Assembly: GCF_964355755.1 (NCBI RefSeq)
Contig: NC_092670.1
Location: forward strand, 25,159,795 to 25,223,794
From: Antedon mediterranea
Taxonomy: Eukaryota > Echinodermata > Crinoidea > Comatulida > Antedonidae
Length of the DNA stretch: 64,000 bases
Direction of reading: 5' to 3'
A model generated the notes under the pieces. That model was not told the origin of the DNA. It worked only from the letters and a program-made list of their open reading frames with translations, and searched no databases. The position numbers were made by a program, and so were the translations under genes. Position 1 is the first letter of the stretch. Each line of letters starts with the position of its first letter. Below are positions 11,270-23,807 of this stretch, piece after piece.

Positions 11270-11860
11270 TAGAACATGGGTATTGTGCTACATGCAACTA
11301 TAATATTTATAAACGACATCTCTGATTCAGTAAAACATTCGAAAATTAAAATGTTCGCAGATGACACAAAAATGTATTGTAGCATCAGTAATATAGAAGA
11401 TAAGATTAAATTTCAGAATTAATATTGATTTATTGTATAAAAGGTCCACTATATGGCAGGTGCTCTTAACTGGAAGCAGTAAGTGAGATGAAAGACTTAG
11501 GTGTTATAATTGACGATAAGCTGTGTTTCAGATCTCATGTGTCCATGTAATTTCTTCTGCTAACAGGAAGTTAGGCATTATTTACCGAGCGTTTACATTT
11601 TTGGACCCTGAGAGTTTTTTTGTTGTTATACAAGTCACTTATACGTCCAACCCTGGAATACTGTAATAATGTCTGGGTTCCTAAGTTTTTAGTGGATGTG
11701 GATAGGTTGGAGAAGCTACAACGAAGGCCACCCGATTCATTCAGGAACTAAGGGGTACAGAGTATGTAATGTTAGGCTAAAAATACTTGATCTTCCTACG
11801 TTAACTTATAGAAGAAGAGAGAGCGTCTCTGATTCAAGTATTTAAAATACTAAAGGATTT
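11270..11860 (+). pseudogene. LINE reverse transcriptase relic (CR1/Jockey/L2-like)
   Basis: Frame pieces read IIFINDISDSVKHSKIKMFADDTKMY (in two parts, with the catalytic-type ADD at 11356-11364), then MKDLGVIIDDKLCFRSH, then YKSLIRPTLEYCNNVWVP and DRLEKLQRR. This order is that of non-LTR retrotransposon reverse transcriptases. Several frameshifts and stops separate the pieces, so it is dead. It lies between the carboxypeptidase and death receptor genes, on the strand opposite to the other LINE piece. Confidence 0.75.
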
Positions 11861-11869
11861 TTGATAAAC

Positions 11870-12918
11870 TGGACATTGAAACCTTTTTTAATATGTCAAA
11901 TATTCATTACAATTTGCTTTAGCCTTAATTTCAAGGTAATTCAAGGAAATAATCGGGATACCTGGCGATCTTTCCAGGTATGCTACAATAATGGTTTAAG
12001 AATGTTGTTGCAAGCTCGACATTGTAGAGCCAGCCTAATGTTTACGGAATTTAATGAAAATAGTAGGCTACAGTTTTGTTTTTTTTTTAAATTAATTTAT
12101 ACGTAATTTTACTTTCTATGGACTAGAGATTTCGAATTAAAAGATTGAAAGGTGGCTGATCTGATATTAATATTTTTTGTCAAGACTCATTGCCGGAAGT
12201 TTGACAGTAATGAAATACTAAAGCAGTTTACCAGACACAAGCAACCCATTATGTAAATATGCTTTTATTTGATAGTGCTCAAGTGTAACATTTTATGATA
12301 ATACGACCTAGGTCTATTGTGTTTTTTACTGTTATCCTTTTAAAACCTAGTCTAACGTCATAGGCTACATTCCAATGGCTAGTATATAATGGTATTAGTT
12401 GTTTAAAATCTAAAATGGAGTCGACAACCTTTTTTGTGAATAATTAAATTTCTGTTTGGATTTCAAAGAAAGTTAATTGTACAGTACAGTATCCTACACA
12501 CAGTGTAAATGAGGTTAGTATATTTATATAGATATCGCGCAAAAACAGTCAGTTGTGACGCCCAGACTTAAAACCGTTTTAAAATTCTTGTTGACGACGT
12601 GGACCCGTTTCTGCTGACAAGAAAAAATTTAAATCCGTATTCTCTTGATCAGCAGAAACAGGCAAATATAGAGGGATAAATAACATTTCTTTTTAAAAAG
12701 TAAGGCTTTCGACCACTCATTCCTTTATCCTAATCAATCTTTTCCACTAGTAAAAAATGACATGTTTTTAGGCCCTATAGGCTAATGTCAAATTAGCTTT
12801 AAATAAAGGCCTAATCGTGAATATTCATCTTCATAGGCTACGGTACACCTATATACTAATTGATGTGTGCTTAGTAGGTTGACTTAAAACCAACTTCAAC
12901 ACAGAGGTAAGAAGAAAG
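11870..12918. other. Intergenic region upstream of the death receptor
   Basis: AT-rich. The 81-codon open frame at 11861-12106 has no recognisable domain and I do not call it. The promoter of the death receptor should lie here. The TATA-like string TATATTTATATAG near 12520 is about 400 bp before the ATG and can only be noted. Confidence 0.3.
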
Positions 12919-15900
12919 ATGACTTTGCCTAAAATATGTAGGCCTATATGCCTATCGTGTGTAGTCTTGTTGGTGTCTTTATCGCCAGTCTTTACAGCGC
13001 TACCTGGAACATGGTTTGGACAAAATCAAGTCTTTATGGTTAGTTTATACAATTCGCCAGATGTTTCAACTCAAAGCTCGGACATGAATTTCAGATAATA
13101 CTTGTACACAAATAAAAAATGTGTCATAGAAATTATGACGTAAAACATAAATTTCTCGTAAAATACGAATTTAGCAAAACAATTTTGTTAGTTAATGATA
13201 CTACACATTTGGTGAGGCTCCAGAAAAGAAAGAAACAACTCACCAAAAACGCCACGAGTTTTTTTAAGAATAAGAATATGGATTAATTGTAATTAGAATT
13301 TTAAAAAATCGTTTAAAAAAATCCCAAAACTAGAGGGTACTCCGAGAGTACAAACCTCCGCCTACTGTAAAATTCCCCTACATAAAATGGCCCCTGAATA
13401 TTTTTTTTTAATATTTTTTTTTATTAGTTCTAAGTGTAAATATGTTAACTGCACACTACAAAGTTGTGGATGACAGTGTGGTGTAATGGTTATGTGTCCA
13501 GCCTCTCACAGTTGAGATCGGTGGTTTAAGTCCCACTGAGGTTTTTATTTTTTTATTATTTTTTTATTTCTTTTTTTTTAGTTTTTTGTGGACCTTGAAC
13601 TTTGACCCTGACCCTTCAAAATTTAACCACAATTATATGATGTGTCATTGATCATTGTGGCTAAGTTTTGTGAGAATCGGGTAAAAACTGTGGTCTCTAG
13701 GCAGTAAAATAGTTTTTTGTTAGTTGTGACCTTGACCTATGACCTTTCCCCCTCAAATTCGAACTCGTCCGAGCTTTTGGGGCATAGATCATTGTGGCCA
13801 AATTTGGTGAGAATCGGATAAAAACTGTGGCCTCCAGGCTGTTCACAAACACACACACACACACACACAAACATACAGGGGTGAAAACATAACCTCCTTG
13901 GCGGAGGTAATTATGAAGCATGGACTCTTGAAAATAATCATAACTAGAGGGTACTCCGAGAGTAGGACTACAAACCTCCGCCTACATAAAATGTCCCTGG
14001 AATATATATATATTTTTAATATTTTTTCAATTAGTTCTAAGTGTAAATAGGCTAACTGCACACTACAAAGTTGTGGATGAGAGTTTGGTGCAATGGTTAC
14101 CGGTATGTATCCAGCCTCTCACAGTTGAGATCGCTGGTTCAAATCCCGCTGAGGTTTTTTTTTTTTATTTATTTATTTTTTTTGTGGACCTTGATCTTTG
14201 ACCCTGACCCTTCAAAATTTAACCACAATTATATGATGAGTCATTGATCATTGTGGCTAAGTTTGGTGGTGGGAATCGGATAAAAACTGTGGTCTGTAGG
14301 CAGTATAATAGTTTTTTGTTAGTTGTGACCTTGACCTATGACTTTTTCCCCTCAAAATCGAACTCGTCCGAGCTTTTGGGGCATAGATCATTGTAGCCAA
14401 ATTTGGCCAGATTCGGATGAAAACTGTGGCCTCCAGGCTGTTCACAGAAACACACACAAACACCCACACACAAACATACAGGCTTGAAAATATAACCTCC
14501 TTGGCGGAGGTAATTATAAATAGGCCTACCTAATGGGAATACCTATGGCAATCTACGGAGGTCTAATTATAGAGCCAAATTTTTGATATGAAATCATTGC
14601 CGCCCCAATAACCTGAAATGAAATGCTAAATGGTGATATTTAATGATACATATACTTTTTTTTAGTTTTCAGAGAAAATTCAAGGCTTCAAATCGACTTG
14701 TATATGCTACCAAGTAGAACCTGGAAGCTCCCACGAACACATGAAGTTCCAATTGACGCCCAATGGGGTAAAATATGATTTATGCCTTAAAGGGTATTAT
14801 TTAGCGAATATCACGTCCAGATACATGTCTGTCTGTAAACCGTGTCCAGAGGAAACATACAGTCCCTATAATAACGCCTGTCCATATTGTCTGGTTTGTC
14901 GAACATGCGCTGAAAATGAACAAGTAAGTAAAAGGAAAGTGACACTTTACACACCGTAGTACTTATGTCCATGGGTGAAAGAGAAGGTGCCACATTTTAT
15001 TTGCTGACACAGGGTTGATTTTCAACGTAATAGTCTTTTGTCTAGTCCAATTCCATTTCAACAGGTTTATAGTGATGTTTTGTTTCCAGGAAGTGTCTAC
15101 GTGTAAACGCACAGAAGATCGAACATGCATGTGTGCACTTGGTCAAGTATGTGACCCAGGTTAGTATTATCAATATATTAGTTTTACATTTAGGCTACCT
15201 TCTTTTTTTAAGCCATATAAAACCATAATGTAAACGTTACAGTATTATTTTGACGTAATACTTACTACAGTATAACGATTTTTTGCTATTTACGTCTCTT
15301 ATTTTTAAAATTAAAATATGATTTTGTATTTAAACATGTATAGGGCCTAACTTAATATTTTAAAATATTGTTTTATAGCTTCTACCACTGTTGGTCAACA
15401 GAGTACTACTACACCTACAATAACCACAAGTCGTAAAATAACTGCACCAGCTACAGTTAAGTTCAGTTCAACACTGCGGCCTCCAGAAGACCAGTACAGT
15501 GCATGTGATAAATGTGATACTTGTCACAATAGTTAGTTACCCTAACATACTTTGTGCGTGTATGCCGCTTGATATTTTTTTCTGCACAAGCACGAAATAA
15601 TTATGGTTCCATTTTTCTTAAATAACTTGGGATCATTTAACTTACCCGCTAAAAATAATAATCATTTGTAGGATACAGTACATATATATGCCGTAGTGAG
15701 TGCACCGGAGATTCGTGATGGCAACATCGTTTTAGATGAGTTTAGTGTTTGTATAAAGCTACAACATTCACTCACACATTCACACTTCCTCCCTTTCACG
15801 GAACGAAATCCGGCGCCGTCATTTTTGTATAAACAGTTGTCGGTCCGGTATCACTATGCGTTTTATCGCTTTCTGACCTTATCTTGATATCAGTTTAATC

Positions 15901-18530
15901 TAGCTAAGTCAATTTTTCACAGTATATTCCTTATGGCCAGGAATCGATGTGGTTATGTTTTCACGGTGCGCAATAAAAAATTACGCGGTCTACGCACGAT
16001 TTAACGAAATCACGTTTGTAATCATATCTTCACAACCATGAATCACAATTAAATAAAATTGGTACTCATAAATTTCAGGGCATAAATCATCATATGGCAA
16101 TACAATTACGTGCGTAGCGCATGTAACGCATGCGTACGCGCGCTTAAAATTTTCAAAATTTATTTTCGATGAAATAAGAGTACGTTTCAGAAAATTTTAA
16201 GCGTTTACAAAATTTCCATGAGTGCGCAGATTTTAAATGTTATTGCGCACTCTTTTTGCCAGATTTCTGTTTTCTTGACTTACTTTTCAACTCGAAATTA
16301 CGTTATACGAGCACGTCAAAAGTGACAGGTTACGCACGTGTAAATTAAAAAAATATAAATGCTTTTAAACATTTCAACATTTTTAAACATGTTCAGTAAT
16401 TTCGGTCAGTTGGTAGGTTGGTCGGTCGGTCGGTAAACACTAATGTAATGAGCACGCGACTGCAGCCATCTATATGGCCTTGTTTTAATGCATGTTTGTG
16501 TTTTTTTTCTAGAAATTATTTGGATTTTGGTTGGTATAGTGTTCCTAATGTTAGTGGTTATAATAGCCATCTTTGTGAAACTAAAACAAAGTAAGGCAAC
16601 ACCTTTGTAATTATTAGTTATCTATAAATTTGTTTAATGTATTATGTAGGCCTAATTGTTAATATGTCCAGGCGATCATTGGTATTTTCGTATGGGTTAT
16701 GGATTTTTACGCAGCGAAGTGAAACATTTTGACTTTACAGAATTCGTTATTAATTAGCAACAATCTTAAAAAATAAAAATTTTTTTTAGTTTTTCAATAT
16801 GTAAAAGCAGTTGACCATGAGATGGAGTCGGTGGTCATAAATTGTAATTACAGGCCATACCAGTAGAAATTAGATCGCAATCATTTCTAACATGTCACGT
16901 TTCTATTAATTAATTTTCTATTAATAATGCTCAATTCGATTCGAAAAAGATGATTACAATCAAATTGAAACTTCCTTTGTGTAATCATTCTAATTAAGTT
17001 GAGAATAAAAATTAAGGCCTATTTATTGAAAGAAAAGTGTCGATTTCTGGATTTAATTTACCAGCGACTTTATTCTGAAAAGCAAGATTTTGAATAATGC
17101 ATAATATTTATTTTACTATAAATCTATTCATAAATAAAGGAAAGCAACAGCACAATCAAAATGATCATTTTTCTTGTTAAGCCTAATTTTATTTAACTAG
17201 ATGGTACGTGAGAGTACCATCTAAGTCGTGCCCAAAGTAGCATATAATAATAACGATGTTTATATTTTTTGTAATTATTAATTAATACAAACGTTGAGAA
17301 GCAATTGTCAGTAATAAAGATAATTAATTGTATATGTGTTTATCTATCTAACAGTACCCACCTTAGGGCCTACAGTAAAACATTTGCGCTTTAAAAGGCG
17401 ACCAAAAATGGTTTATGTATTTATTGTCAACATTTGTTAGACACTACTTATAACTTGCTGTTGCAATACTGTATATATCTACTATTAAAATGTAACTACT
17501 GAAAGTTTTTTATTTAAATAAATGCCGTAAACAAAATTCCAATAACGTCTACACTTATTGCAATTAATAATGTTGTGGCTAACTCATGTTCTTAATCCTA
17601 AAGAATGTTGTTGGAATCCAAGAGTGCCTTGTGAGGTCGGCAACCCTCTCGAAACTATAAGGATACTTCCACGGAATGGTAAGAACCTTGTTAAGCCGTG
17701 AAATGTACAAACAACCACATTAGTGCAAAAATGGCACCCGGCAAAACCAATCTGGAAAAAATCATCACCATGTATTAATGTGCAAACATTATATTATTGT
17801 CTACATTTTATTGAATTATAGGCCTATTGAATTGTAACTGTTATTAATTAACTTGTTAGGGTTACTTATTTTATTTTGTGTAAATTCTTTTTTCTCTTCG
17901 ATATTTTAGATGTAGATCGTTTCATCGAACATTTAGTTCAATTGGTAGGACCTAGAGACCTAATGAAAATTGGTGTACAGTTAGGATTTTCACACGATAA
18001 CATAGAGACTATGCAAAGTAATAGCAGAGACATCGAAGGAGCTTATCGGTCCATGTTCACTGTTACATATAACAATAACCCCACCAACTTTGACCAAACA
18101 CTTATCGAAGTATTTAGGAAATGTCAACGGGTAGATCTTGCCGAAATGATAGGTAACGTAATTAATATTAACGCACATTGCAATAATTTACTTATTATGA
18201 AAACTAAGATTGTATTATAAACAATGAATATGAATTGAATTAAAGTTTTAGAGTTTTATAGAACAGTTTTGCGATTCATGAAAATTCAACAAAAGTATCA
18301 AAACACACCACTATTCTAAAGTAAACTTGTAATCAATTATTCCGCTGCCTCCATCTTAAATCGAGTGTCAACATTTGAATATTACAGTATTAAAACTGTG
18401 TAATAATACTAGACATATTTCAATTGCAATCAATGGAACGACGGTACTCAATAATGTTTGACATAATACTGTTTTTTCAATAGAAAAATTACACAACGAA
18501 ACAGATAATGCAGAACCAGAAGAAGAGTAG
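12919..18530 (+). CDS. TNF-receptor-superfamily death receptor (322 aa, complete)
   Basis: A type I membrane receptor with a cytoplasmic death domain; such receptors bind TNF- or neurotrophin-type ligands and recruit death-domain adaptors. Exons: 12919-13038, 14666-14923, 15090-15159, 15379-15531, 16513-16590, 17910-18152, 18484-18530. All phases agree and the frame ends at TAG. Residues 1 to about 25 form a signal peptide (ICLSCVVLLVSLSPVFTA). Residues 41-149 hold Cys-rich sequence of TNFR type (VCKPCPEETYSPYNNACPYC, then LVCRTC and CKRTEDRTCMC). Next come a Thr-rich stalk and a small juxtamembrane Cys cluster (CDKCDTC). The membrane helix is about 202-222 (IIWILVGIVFLMLVVIIAIF). The death domain is 229-307, with LGFSHDNIETMQ and NPTNFDQTLIEVFRKCQRVDLAEMI. 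An acidic tail ends in EPEEE. In exon 2 I used the acceptor TTTTTTTAG ending at 14665, because the CAG ending at 14672 gives a stop. A poly(A) signal follows at 18641. Closest vertebrate member not determined. Confidence 0.88.
13330..13911. repeat. SINE-like repeat, copy 1 of a tandem pair
   Basis: Begins CTAGAGGGTACTCCGAGAGT and ends CTCCTTGGCGGAGGTAATTAT. It includes a tRNA-like stretch (GTGTAATGGTTATGTGTCCA, then GGTGGTTTAAGTCCC), poly(T), two related GACCTTGACCTATGACC-type blocks and a CA microsatellite. The second copy begins only 33 bp later. In intron 1 of the death receptor gene. Confidence 0.8.
13944..14513. repeat. SINE-like repeat, copy 2 of a tandem pair
   Basis: Same architecture and very similar sequence to the copy at 13330-13911, with the same two ends. 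Its tRNA-like head reads GTGCAATGGTTACC and GCTGGTTCAAATCCCGC, closer to a canonical B box than copy 1. A few indels, for example within the CA tract, show the copies have diverged. Confidence 0.8.
17197..17235. repeat. Hairpin repeat motif, copy 2
   Basis: CTAGATGGTACGTGAGAGTA followed by CCATCTAAGTCGTGCCC. It is a short version of the hairpin at 7013-7051, with the same flanking GTCGTGCCC block (the complement of GGGCACGAC at 7004). In the fifth intron of the death receptor gene, before its death-domain exon. Confidence 0.6.
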
Positions 18531-18640
18531 ACAAGAGTAAAAAAAAGAGACCGGGCTCAAAATAATCTGATATGCAACTGGCAACTATAATGCTCATAAT
18601 GGCGGTAGACGATAACCTGATTGTATCATGATTGTGCAAT

Positions 18641-18646
18641 AATAAA
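18641..18646 (+). promoter_or_regulatory. Poly(A) signal of the death receptor gene
   Basis: AATAAA, 111 bases past the TAG stop. It is the first canonical signal after the stop on this strand. Confidence 0.5.
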
Positions 18647-19164
18647 CGTTTTGTGGGATCCTCACTTTCATTCGCCAATTACCTTTATATACATATTTTG
18701 TTTTTCTACAATTATTTCTAAATTGTTACCGTACGGTAGTTTTTATTTTATTTTAAGCATGTCTAACTATTTAATATACTATTTTTTTTAAATAATCTTC
18801 AATTTGCATTCTGTAACGAGATTGGTTTTACTAACTTTATTGTTAGCAAACAGACTATACGTCAAATGGCAATGTCATAATCATTATAAATTAAATTGAT
18901 TGATTATTAAAACTTAAATGACCCTACCACGACCCTAAATCACTGGCAGGGCGTACTACAATATGCAAGTATCTATATAAAAATTTACGGCGAAGCGAGC
19001 GTACCATCTAGTACTAATAATTAGCATACTATTTTTCCTGTCAACATTATTGGCAAGAATCTTTGCTGGATGGTCAGAATGCTTGATGACCTGTATCATA
19101 AAATAATATAATATAATTATTATTTGTTGTCGGATAGTTGCAGCTAGTTAAATCAGTGTTACAA

Positions 19165-19215
19165 ATGGAGTCGCACCGGTGTCGATCTACAGTATTTTGT
19201 ATTGCCTCCATATCG
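19165..19215 (+). pseudogene. Duplicate of adhesion GPCR exon 1
   Basis: ATG followed by MESHRCRSTVFCIASIS, then a GTAAGTAACGC donor. It matches exon 1 of the receptor at 23808-23855 (MESYRCRSAGVCIVIS and the same donor), and the similarity runs a little upstream (TTACAA before the ATG). Its partner exon 2 copy is at 22486-22510, but no downstream lectin exon follows before 23.8 kb. So this is either a decayed partial duplication or an alternative first exon that splices into the intact exons beyond 24.7 kb. The hAT element at 19266 begins 51 bp after it. Confidence 0.7.
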
Positions 19216-19265
19216 GTAAGTAACGCAATAAGTATTTTTCTAACTCACGAAAATGTACCTGTATC

Positions 19266-21112
19266 CAGGGGTGGCGCCAGGATCTTCCCGACGCGGGGGC
19301 TACATTCCCCGACGAGGGGGCTATGCGAGCAAAGCGAGCATCACAAGGCTGGGGGCCAGGGGGCCGCCAAGGGCCCCCGGTGGGGAAGCAACGCGTTCTA
19401 GCGTCATTTGAGGTCATTTTAATCAGATTTAGGGTAGCCATTTTTTCCATTTTTTATAATGCATAAATAAAATGCTGCGTGCAAAATCAATCCATATTTT
19501 TCAATTTAAAAAATAAAAGTTCAAAGAAAATTTTGAAAAATAGAGTTGAAGGTCCTGGAAATTGGACTTATTATACTTCAAAACATGAAACAAAATATAT
19601 AAGTCCCTATCATAGTTGTGACTGAGCTAAGAAATGTTTGAAAAATAGAGATGTTAGGTCCCGGAAAATGCACTTCGAAATATGACCAGCTTTATTGTTG
19701 GGGCTGAGCTAAGAAAATGTTTAAAACTAGAGCTGCAGGTCTTCAAAAAATTGCATTTTATACTTTGGAAACATCAGGCCCAGAGGCTTAAAAAACGCAA
19801 GCGTAGACTTTTTTCAGTCGGGGAAATAAGTTTATTCCTCCCAAGTGTATGCCTGCGTACCATCTGGACTTCCGGGTGGTGAGAAATTCATGACATACAG
19901 GACATTGAAAATTTAATAACTTAGCTATAATAAGATGTTGGCTAAGCGAAAATAGTATGCCATGTTTTTTTGTTTAGTAATGGATGAAATATTTATTTTA
20001 GGTGCCCCACGGTACAGAAGGTTACTTGTAAATTAAAAAATTGGTGAATATACGATCGAACAATTAACATAATTCGTTTTTGCTGTAGTGTAGCGTACGT
20101 CGACACAGTACACGACGTAACCGTCGGTAAACTTCGCCTGGAAAATAACTACAGTACACATTTTGGTCCCTGGATGGAACATGATATCACGACCCAACGT
20201 TGAACGATTCGTACAAAGGGATACCGCCAGACAAGTGCGTACCTATAGCTATTGTTTAGTAGTAAGTTAGATCGCTGGCAATAATGAATGCATATAAAGT
20301 GCATAATATCACTCTGACGTACTCTCACGGTCAATGAAACGTCGAGGTTTTCTAGGCGCTGAAGCTACGAAGTGAACGCGAACGAATTATATTCCCCGAC
20401 AAAAAGTACCCGAACCGTCGGTAAACTTCGCCTGGAAAATAACTACATTACACATTTTGGTCCCTGGATGGAACTTGATATCACGCGTCTCGACCCAACG
20501 TTGAACGATTCCACCGCCAGACAAGTGCGTACCTAGCTAATGTTTAGTAGTAAGTTAGATCGCTGGCAATAATGAATGCATATAAATTGCATAATAGCAC
20601 TCTGACGTACTCTCACGGTCAATGAAACGTCGCGGTTTTCTAGGCGCTGAAGCTACCAAGTGAACGCGAACGTTTTTTACTGTATATTATATTCCCCGAC
20701 AAAAAGTACCCGTGTTCCCTTCGGTAACCGTCGGTAAACTTCGCCTGGAAAATAACTATATTACACATTTTGGTCTCTGGATGGAACATGATATCACGCG
20801 TCTCGACCCAACGGTGAACGATTCGTACAAAGGGATACCGCCAAACAAGTGCGTACTAGCTATTGTTTAGTAGTTAGATCAGCTCTGGCAATAATGAATG
20901 CATAAAAGTGCATAATAGCCCTCTGACGTACTCTCACGGTCAATGGAACGTCGTGGTTTTCTAGGCGCTGAAGCTATATGAAGTGAACGCGAACGTTTTT
21001 TACTGTATATTATATTCCCCGACAAAAAGTACCCATGTTCCCCGACGGGGGGGCTAGGCTCCCCGACGAGGGGGCTAGAGCCCCCGTAGCCCCCCCGCTG
21101 GCGCCACCACTG
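19266..21112. mobile_element. hAT-type non-autonomous element, 1847 bp
   Basis: Ends CAGGGGTGGCGCCAG and CTGGCGCCACCACTG are inverted repeats. An 8-bp target duplication CCTGTATC flanks both sides (19258-19265 and 21113-21120), the size typical of hAT. G-rich subterminal repeats (CCCCGACGAGGGGGCT) lie inside both ends. No transposase is seen. The right half is an internal array of three repeats of about 300 bp. It is related to the element at 41505-43114 by its ends and by part of its interior. Confidence 0.85.
20114..21030. repeat. Three tandem units of about 300 bp inside the hAT element
   Basis: Units start at CCGTCGGTAAACTTCGCCTGG near 20119, 20415 and 20726. Each carries TTTTGGTCCCTGGATGGAAC (or TCTCTGG in the third), CGACCCAACG and GTACTCTCACGGTCAATG. 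The element at 41505-43114 has one diverged copy near 42770-42890. They do not encode an obvious protein. Confidence 0.75.
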
Positions 21113-22485
21113 CCTGTATCTGCTGCCGATTTGCGAATCTCTAAAACCTGCTGGATGGTTTCTGTGGAATGATGATGGTGACGCCGGCGTCGACGACAAT
21201 GAATTATATAAATGATATAACATAAATGAAACCGTCTAATAATTAATCATTTAGATCTAGACGTCCACTGAAAGTGAACTCCTAGGCTTCATCCCTTTTG
21301 TCGAAGCGTGACTTTGCAGACTGTCGATTCGGGCCGATATCTGACATTTTTGTAGGAAGAATATAAGATGTAGATCATGAAAAATAAGCTTAGACGAACA
21401 AAATCAAACTTTGAATGGTACATTTTTAGCTTTAATTTTAGAATTTAATTAAATAAAGGTCAGGCAAGGTCTCATAAAACAAATCGTAATGTCTTTTATC
21501 CCGTAATCAATTCATGCATTTATTGCCAGTATGAATATTTGTTGATGTTTACTTTGTAATTCTTCACTGAGAGTGAATCATGCAGGCCTACAGCAGTTAT
21601 TATATAATTAGGTGATCATTTAGAATAAAATGCTCACCTATTGTTATTGTATGACATCTTTATTAGGCCTATTCTTCTTCTTTAATAAGACAATTTTTAA
21701 ATGAACATTCTTCAGAATACACGATGACCCCAAATTGTTTTAACTTATTCTGAAAGCCATTGAGTTGTAGATATAAATTCATACAAACATTTGACGTAAA
21801 AAAATACGAATTTTTATCCTTTTTTGTAGGTTATAACATTCAACAGAGCACATCTCCGTTATTTGAGCCAGATTTTTGCTCAAATCGGATGTTGTGACTT
21901 TATGATATGACCAGTTGAAGTTAAAAAGTATTTTTTTTATCTCAAATTTATACAAATTTCAAAGAGCGCGCAGTGCGCTTCTACGTGCCAAATTTTCTTC
22001 CAAATCTAAAAATGTTCAATTCATTATCTTCCGAAGTTTCATCTTCAGGTTTTTTTTATAACATCATCATACCATAACATTTGAACATGATGTGGGTAAT
22101 CTCACTTATACACTGTATATACAATGTACTACAACGCATATTGTATACAGTATAATAGGCACAACTTAGCACTAAGCGTATATGCATCAGCTCATAGGAT
22201 GGCATACGTCAGCATTTTGTGATTATATTATTTTAACGTACGTGCATGTTTATAAAAATTAAATGTCAGTAAAAATATGAAAATGTTCACCTACAATTCG
22301 TCAAAGTGACGAATTAAATTCTAGTTTTTATTTGTATTTGTTTGAGCGATGTCTGACATGAATTGCCGAAAGGACTAATAAATCTGAATCTGTATCATGT
22401 GAAAATAAACTACTTATTCAAACCAAAATGTATTATTTTTGTCAAGGGGAATAACTGTTTATTGAAAAATTTTTTTTTTACCTAG

Positions 22486-22510
22486 GTTGTTGTATTTCAA
22501 GTCAGTTATG
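22486..22510 (+). pseudogene. Duplicate of adhesion GPCR exon 2, donor altered
   Basis: After a poly(T)-CCTAG acceptor the bases encode VVVFQVSYG, against VVVLFQVAIG in the real exon 2 at 24759-24786. There is a 3-base deletion, and the GGTAAG donor is replaced by GTATGTATG, which would shift or weaken splicing. With the exon 1 copy at 19165 it would restore a signal-peptide-like segment. Confidence 0.6.
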
Positions 22511-22557
22511 TATGTATGTAGGCCTATATATAAACACAAGAGATAAAGAACATTAAT

Positions 22558-22636
22558 TCTAAACCGCCCGGTGATATACTGAAATTTAATTAATTAATTT
22601 GAAACGATAAAGATGAGGAAATCTGTGAGAATGATA
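22558..22636 (-). repeat. SINE 3' tail, truncated copy
   Basis: The complement reads TCTCACAGATTTCCTCATCT, then TTTCAGTATATCACCGGGCG. This matches the tail behind the tRNA-like head at 52384-52540. A more diverged copy is at about 32750-32812. The head is missing here. Confidence 0.7.
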
Positions 22637-22639
22637 TAT

Positions 22640-22745
22640 ATATATAAATCCAAAGGCAAATTACTGAAAAAATGACAATGCTGTGGGTATCAGTGGCTGG
22701 ATCTAATTTTTTTCAGTAATTTATCTTTGGATTTATATATATAGG
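22640..22745. repeat. Short palindromic MITE-like repeat
   Basis: Arms TATATAAATCCAAAGGCAAA and TTACTGAAAAAA face their near-complements TTTTTTTCAGTAATTTATC and TTTGGATTTATATATA around a 45-bp centre. The ends merge into TA microsatellite. Confidence 0.65.
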
Positions 22746-23492
22746 GTAGGCCTATATATATTTATAGTTTATCCATTTTTAGATCTAAAATTGTAAAAGT
22801 TGTTAAATGTTTATTGAATACTTTGTTTTGTTTGATCTCAGGCTGTAAGTGGGGTTTTTTTTATCTGTTGTGAATTGAATAAAATATAATAAAATAAAAT
22901 ATGATTAAACTGTAACAGCCTAGTCACGTTAATTTTTTACACTTTCTCAATTCTAATAATTTGATTTATTTTCACGTAGTATCTACCAACTAAGTTTGTT
23001 AGATTAAAAGGTGTTGTTATTTGTATAAAATGTTTAATTATAATCTTATATTTTTGTCAACCATTTGCAATCCACGCAACATCTAATGAAGGTATAGTTC
23101 TTGGAAAAGTATAACTGTTCGCTGAGAAGTAGATAGGGTAATTTGTGGAACATCAATCGCGATCAATGCCTATTATAACAACGATTGTCGTAAATTCTAT
23201 TAATTATATACGAATAATCATCTTGATAAGAATGTGTTTTTGGCATTATTTGGAGGCCAACGGCATCTGGCACAATGCCGCGGCATATTATTTAGCTTTA
23301 GCCGTAATTAGCTGAAGTTTTATGAATTAAAATAACGCCATTTTTAAGTTTTAGCACGATTAAGGTTTGTAGATATGGGCGTTCAATGTTAGTCTGGCAC
23401 ACTGTGTCACAATTATCGAACTAAAAATGACCTATTTAATGTATAAAGGATTAAGAAGCTTGAAAAGAAACAATTCACGTGACATTTAAAAT

Positions 23493-23543
23493 GATGGTAA
23501 TGAGCGGATGTTAAAATGATTTTAACATCCGCTCATTACCATC
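23493..23543. repeat. Near-perfect 51-base hairpin upstream of the adhesion GPCR
   Basis: Arms GATGGTAATGAGCGGATG-TTAAAAT and its exact complement are separated by a single G. It lies about 265 bp before the receptor ATG. It could be a very short foldback element or a cloning/assembly fold-over; nothing shows a regulatory role. Confidence 0.75.
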
Positions 23544-23807
23544 AAACTATGTTGTGAAGCAGTGGAGCGAGACCAAGGGAAATACTAATACAATAAAGGA
23601 AACCAACCACTTGCGTACTCCCTCCCGTACTCAACCGTACACGATTGTGCTAAGGTAAATACGGAAACAATAAGAATAGATCATTATGCTATACGGTATT
23701 TATATAGTGACTGAATTTCGAAATTGCTAGACAGTCACGTATACAGTATATGTAGCTAGCAGGACCTACAACAATGATTAACTAGTCTACCGTAATTAGT
23801 TACAAGT

